Part shown: positions 60,370 to 64,000 of the stretch, one piece after another
How positions within the stretch are numbered: position 1 is the first letter of the stretch
Layout: every line of letters starts with the position of its first letter
Assembly: GCA_011109175.1 (NCBI GenBank)
Contig: RDEW01000006.1
Coordinates: forward strand, 843,232 to 907,231
From: Dicyema japonicum
Lineage: Eukaryota > Dicyemida > Rhombozoa > Dicyemidae
Direction of reading: 5' to 3'
DNA length: 64,000 nucleotides
Made by a program: the position numbers and the translations under genes
The notes under the pieces: model-generated
The model's database searches: none
Told to the model about the DNA's origin: nothing
The model's input: the letters and a program-made list of their open reading frames with translations, nothing else

Positions 60370-60560
60370 TTTTGTTAAATTAGCTCAGCGATTGGAAAAC
60401 CTTCTGAGGATTTGTAAGGAAATGCGCTCAAAAGCCAGCTCTTTTCTCTCTTATCCGTTTCCATAAGCGATCCAATGCGGTTAAGCAGGGTCAGTGATCT
60501 GCTTCCAACGAATCCTAATGTTTCGACGCCGACTGGTTCAAAAATGAACTGTCAACCGAG
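60370..60560 (-). mobile_element. LINE family C, C-terminal endonuclease fragment (C1)
   Basis: Minus reading FIFEPVGVETLGFVGSRSLTLLNRIGSLMETDKRE...LLSAF is the end of the restriction-like domain (compare RYRFVPVVIETSGAAG in C2). It starts ~60 bp after the stop codon of the dystrophin-like gene. Confidence 0.65.
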
Positions 60561-61419
60561 TTAACTGATTAAAATAAAAAAATTAAATTAAAATTATTCC
60601 AAAGACCAAGAGTAACCAAACTAACTTACTCCCTGATCCTGACTCATTCCAGTGTTCCAGAACTAGTCTCCAGATAACGAAACTGTCCCCCAGGGAAAAA
60701 ATAGTTGGATCCTTTTGATGTCGGCCAGGCATTGGACGTCTTCCCAGTAGAGTGGATCAAACAAAGCCATCGGAAAAAAGGAAAATGAATTTTTGACCAA
60801 CTAGCCACATAGCCACACGACTGAAGCAATCTTGATGAAAAATGTTATTTTTAATTAGTTGACCTGATAATTATCGATTTGTTGTTTTGGATTACTTCCG
60901 CTGTCAAATAGACGTAGTCACTTGGGAGTTGTTTCCGGTGCACAAGACTCCAGTGTTATAAAGCTTTTAACTAGGCGACGTACATCTTTAGGAAGTTTGT
61001 CGCAATGTAAGCTATCGTTTAAGAAACAAACTGTTTAGTCGATTTTTCGGAAGGTTGAGGTAGTGACCTGCCTCACCCTGGTTATCGTTTGACTCAACTT
61101 AGAACTATGAGATCATCTATCAGAAGTGACCTTTCTCTTTTTAGAAGACTTCCTATCAATAACGACAATAGTCAATCAACTACTACATTTGAACAATCAA
61201 TAACGACACATTGGCAATCAATAACGACAGAAAAAAATTAATTTTTGCAACAATACTAGTTAAACACAAAAAATTATTCATTCATTGATAATTTCACCAT
61301 TAACTGCACTCACAATACAGTAAAGTTCCTTAAATTGGCCCAAAATTGTTCCTGAACTATTTTTGGCCAATTTGGGAATTTGTAAAAATTTTATTTAAGA
61401 ATAAAATATTATTTATTAA
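60561..61419. other. Spacer between two family C copies
   Basis: Small frames without domains. 61185-61230 has a short direct repeat (CAATCAATAACGACA units). Nothing else seen. Confidence 0.3.
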
Positions 61420-64000
61420 CTATGGGGGAGAGCGGCTGCTGACAATACGGAGTAAGCGTTTCCGCGGACAACTGCGATCCCAATTCGCTGCCTCAGCCGG
61501 ACCGCTTCCCGCATGTCTTTCTTACGGTGGGCCAATTTCTCCAGATTTCCTTTGGGAAAGAGGCTGTAATACTTCCAGCCGCACCAGACGTCTCGATTAC
61601 GACCGGTACAAAACGGTAGCGGTCTCCAATTTCGCCATATTTTTAATCTTGATTTTCTCGGCCAGATCGGCTGCCGATCCAGCAGACTGTGCCGAGCTGA
61701 GTATCATCGAGTTTGAAAGAATCCACAACAGTGCAGTCCCATACAAGCGATTTTCCCTCAGTAAACGGAAAGATAGTTAACCCATCCGGTCGTTTCTCGT
61801 CTCCGTGGTCCAATCCCACGGCTCCAGTACTGCCGGGAAGCCTGAAGCTTCAAGAGCACGCATGGAATTGTTGTTCATAGCAGTATGGTGGGGTGCTCTG
61901 CCCGCACTCCTTTATCACGAGAGCGGATGCAGCCCTTTGGCATTGACGATCCCTCCACAACGACATTGATGTTCGACGCAAACATCAACTCCCAGGCGTT
62001 GTGCGATCCCAATCCGAATACAGTCATCGTCCAAAAAGGTCCCCAGGGAGGAACACGGGAGTGCATCCAGCCACGCTCCGCTCTCATGGTTGGCGGCGGA
62101 CACAAGGCATGCAAGACGATGCTGGTTGGTTTCAGACTTTATCACGTCGAAGATATTCTTGGAGTAGATCTCATCCCAGTCACGTTGCCTCAAAGGATCG
62201 TTCGGCGTATCCAAACCAGTTTCACACCATTCGCGACGAGCTTCGTCGAACACTTTTTCCCAAGAAAGTTCGGTTGGAAGACGTAGGATATCTTGGATCA
62301 AAAGGCTTCCACTAGAGAGCGATGACACATATGCTGGAAAGGCGATCTCCAGCGCCGACCTGAGATCCGTTCCTCCGAGGCGTGTAGGAAGCTTGCATTG
62401 GTTCCAACTCGGCACATCAAAGTGGATGTTTAGAAACAATTCAGCTGATTTTCTCAATGTCCTATCCAGTGACAGGAGGATGTCACGATGTTTGAAGCAA
62501 GGAGAACAACGGAGAGCATATAGGAGTTTGGGCAAGCCGATGTTATTCATCAAAAGGAAGAACGCTGTATGGACATCGAGTAAGGAGAGTTTCTCCGTAG
62601 CTCTAGAGAGTCATTCTTTTGTTAATAGATGGCTCCGCAGTTCTTTTTCGTCAAGTGAGCACCCAAGAAAAAATATCCGCTCCTTAAGTAAGACAGTAAT
62701 TCCAGGTAATACAGAGTTGAAAGACTCGACCACGTTAATAAAATCACTCTCAGAGTATGTGATGTTTATTATCTCCGATTTTTTTATATTTATCTCAAGT
62801 TTGAGGTTTCGTAATGCCGACACAGCCTGTGACAGAACGTCATGAACTTTACTCCACGGCCCTTCAATCGTAGCGTCATTAAGATACCAGAGGTTTAGTT
62901 CTGAGTTGATAGAGCGGACAATTTTATCGATGGCCAGAGCGAAGAAAAGTGGACCAAGTGGGTCCCCTTGTTGGACTCCAGTCTCCGAACAAATAATCTT
63001 GTCCCCGAAAACCAGTGAAGAGTTGGTTCCGTATGCGAGGTAGATGAGTGGAATAAGTTCCGGGGCTCGTTTGCTTGTAGTTTCGAAAATTTGATCCCTC
63101 CTAGGTGAATTGAAGGCATTGCAGATGTCCAACTTGACCCCAATGTGTGGGTTTTGTTCGTCTTTCTGTCCAAAAAACACCTCGCATCCGTTCCTTACAC
63201 CAACCCCCAGTTGGAAAGGGGATAATTCTTCAGATATTCTCGGACAGACAATACTGCATGCGATTTTCGCTGTCAGTCCTCTGAAATAGTTGCCGACTGC
63301 AATGGGGCGACCCCACCTTCGGGTTTTTTGAAGGCCAGTAGATGATGTGCACTGAAAAGAAGCTCCCTTGCGTGAGGAGGAATATCTCCGTTCAAAATAC
63401 GCATAACCAGTTTTGTAATTGATTTGACATGGTTGCAGCTAGCTTCTTCGGTAGCCCCGCCGTAAGATCCTTGATGTGACCTGGCGCAAGCTATCGATTC
63501 TCCACTGCTACTCGCCGCAAACGACGAAATGCCGCACTTCGCCTTCGGTGACGGTCGTCCTTGACAAATTTCCCGGAAGCACGAATGGACGGTAATTTCC
63601 AGAGGGACATGGATGTTTTCATCTGAGTAGTTCAAGCACCTCAGGCGTCGCATCCATGACAGAATCGTCGTTGGCAACGACGCTCAACGCCGCTCGGACG
63701 TCGCCTTCAAATAGTTTACGATTTACTCTCTCCAAGTTTGTCCGGAGGATTGAAATCAGGATGTTTTGGTTTCATGACTTGACTTGTAGCTGCGGGGATC
63801 CGGACGGGTCTTGGGATCGGGATCTTCCTGGCTTTCCTTAGATCCGACAAGAAGAGCAAGAGGTTGTCCATATCGTTGAGGTCTAGAAGTTCATTCGGTT
63901 AGACGTGCTCGTTTGGAATGATCCTCTGGGTTTTTCGATCTGCAGTTCCACAGGCAGAGCGAGCATGCAGCCCCCTGAGACATCTTTATGCATCCTTGGT
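61420..64000 (-). mobile_element. LINE family C with C-terminal restriction-like endonuclease, partial at window edge (C2)
   Basis: Minus-strand order from 64000: RKLFEGDVRAALSVVANDDSVMD...LLRRKHP, LVMRILNGDIPPHARELLFSAHHLLAFKKPEGG, FFGQKDEQNPHIGVKLDICNAFNSPRRD (catalytic Asp block), GVQQGDPLGPLFFALAI (block B), LWYLNDATIEGP (YxDD box with D changed to N), RLGGTDLRSALEIAFPAYVSSL, and a C-terminal nuclease-like [23 protein letters not shown]...RYRFVPVVIETSGAAG...RGNAYSVL. PDG, WD and ET are candidate PD-(D/E)XK residues. A few frameshifts and stops. It is GC-richer than its surroundings. The 5' part is outside the window. Confidence 0.85.

Noticed and set aside
61885-62845. Long plus-strand open frames opposite family C
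   Set aside because: They are antisense shadows: the minus strand encodes recognisable RT and endonuclease blocks over the same positions.
1-64000. Bacterial or viral origin of the window
   Set aside because: Spliced animal genes (PIEZO, dystrophin family, BTAF1) with GT-AG introns, LINEs and eukaryotic DNA transposons are incompatible with a prokaryotic source; no viral structural or replication genes were seen.
1-64000. tRNA, rRNA or other structured RNA genes
   Set aside because: I looked for A/B-box-like and conserved rRNA-like stretches by eye and found none that I could support; a covariance-model scan would be needed to exclude them.

Overview
The window is eukaryotic nuclear DNA from a small-genome animal. 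It is AT-rich and has no operons or bacterial signals. It holds three conserved animal genes: MOT1/BTAF1, PIEZO and a dystrophin/dystrobrevin-type gene. A fourth, unrecognised gene shares their structure. All four are cut into short exons by spliceosomal introns that, wherever I could resolve them by hand, are only 22-31 nt long (two doubtful cases of 28 and 38 nt), mostly 22-26 nt, GT...AG. Introns this short are known in dicyemid mesozoans, so a dicyemid or a similarly reduced lophotrochozoan parasite is the best inference. I cannot prove the species.

Layout. 1-19.5 kb is a graveyard of 5'-truncated, frameshifted non-LTR retrotransposons (LINEs) on both strands. Its most complete member is a gag-bearing Jockey-like element at 15.5-18.9 kb, and one 5' fragment at about 11.05 kb carries a 2A-type motif. 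19.67-28.3 kb (minus) is the MOT1/BTAF1 gene. Its Snf2 ATPase region is split by a roughly 3.1 kb block made of a retroelement integrase fragment and a Tc1/IS630-like DNA transposon, which itself carries a pogo/Tigger element inserted at TA. 28.3-44 kb is mostly repeats again: LINE families A and B, a dispersed non-coding repeat family, and a gypsy/Ginger-type integrase split by a LINE. 44.08-51.1 kb (minus) is PIEZO. 51.2-54.3 kb holds LINE remnants. 54.4-55.45 kb (minus) is a serine-rich coiled-coil protein of unknown function. 56-57.3 kb is LINE debris with an 87-bp tandem duplication. 58.4-60.3 kb (plus) is the dystrophin-like gene, whose N-terminus is a 14-residue repeat instead of spectrin repeats. 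60.4-64 kb (minus) holds two copies of a LINE family with a C-terminal restriction-like endonuclease; the larger runs off the window edge.

LINE families are named here for reference only. A: RT element with a conserved GRPRTTLP...DLxxLRxLAxNRxxW tail. B: Jockey/CR1-like, with a 2A-like 5' end and a 3' end that reads ...(E)AGIT-stop followed by a (TAAA)n-type tail. C: element with a C-terminal PD-(D/E)XK-like domain. F: gag zinc-knuckle Jockey-like. D: integrase-bearing element. The host genes act in unrelated processes (TBP removal from DNA, mechanosensation, membrane-cytoskeleton linkage); their proximity does not suggest a joint pathway. All coordinates for degenerate elements are approximate.
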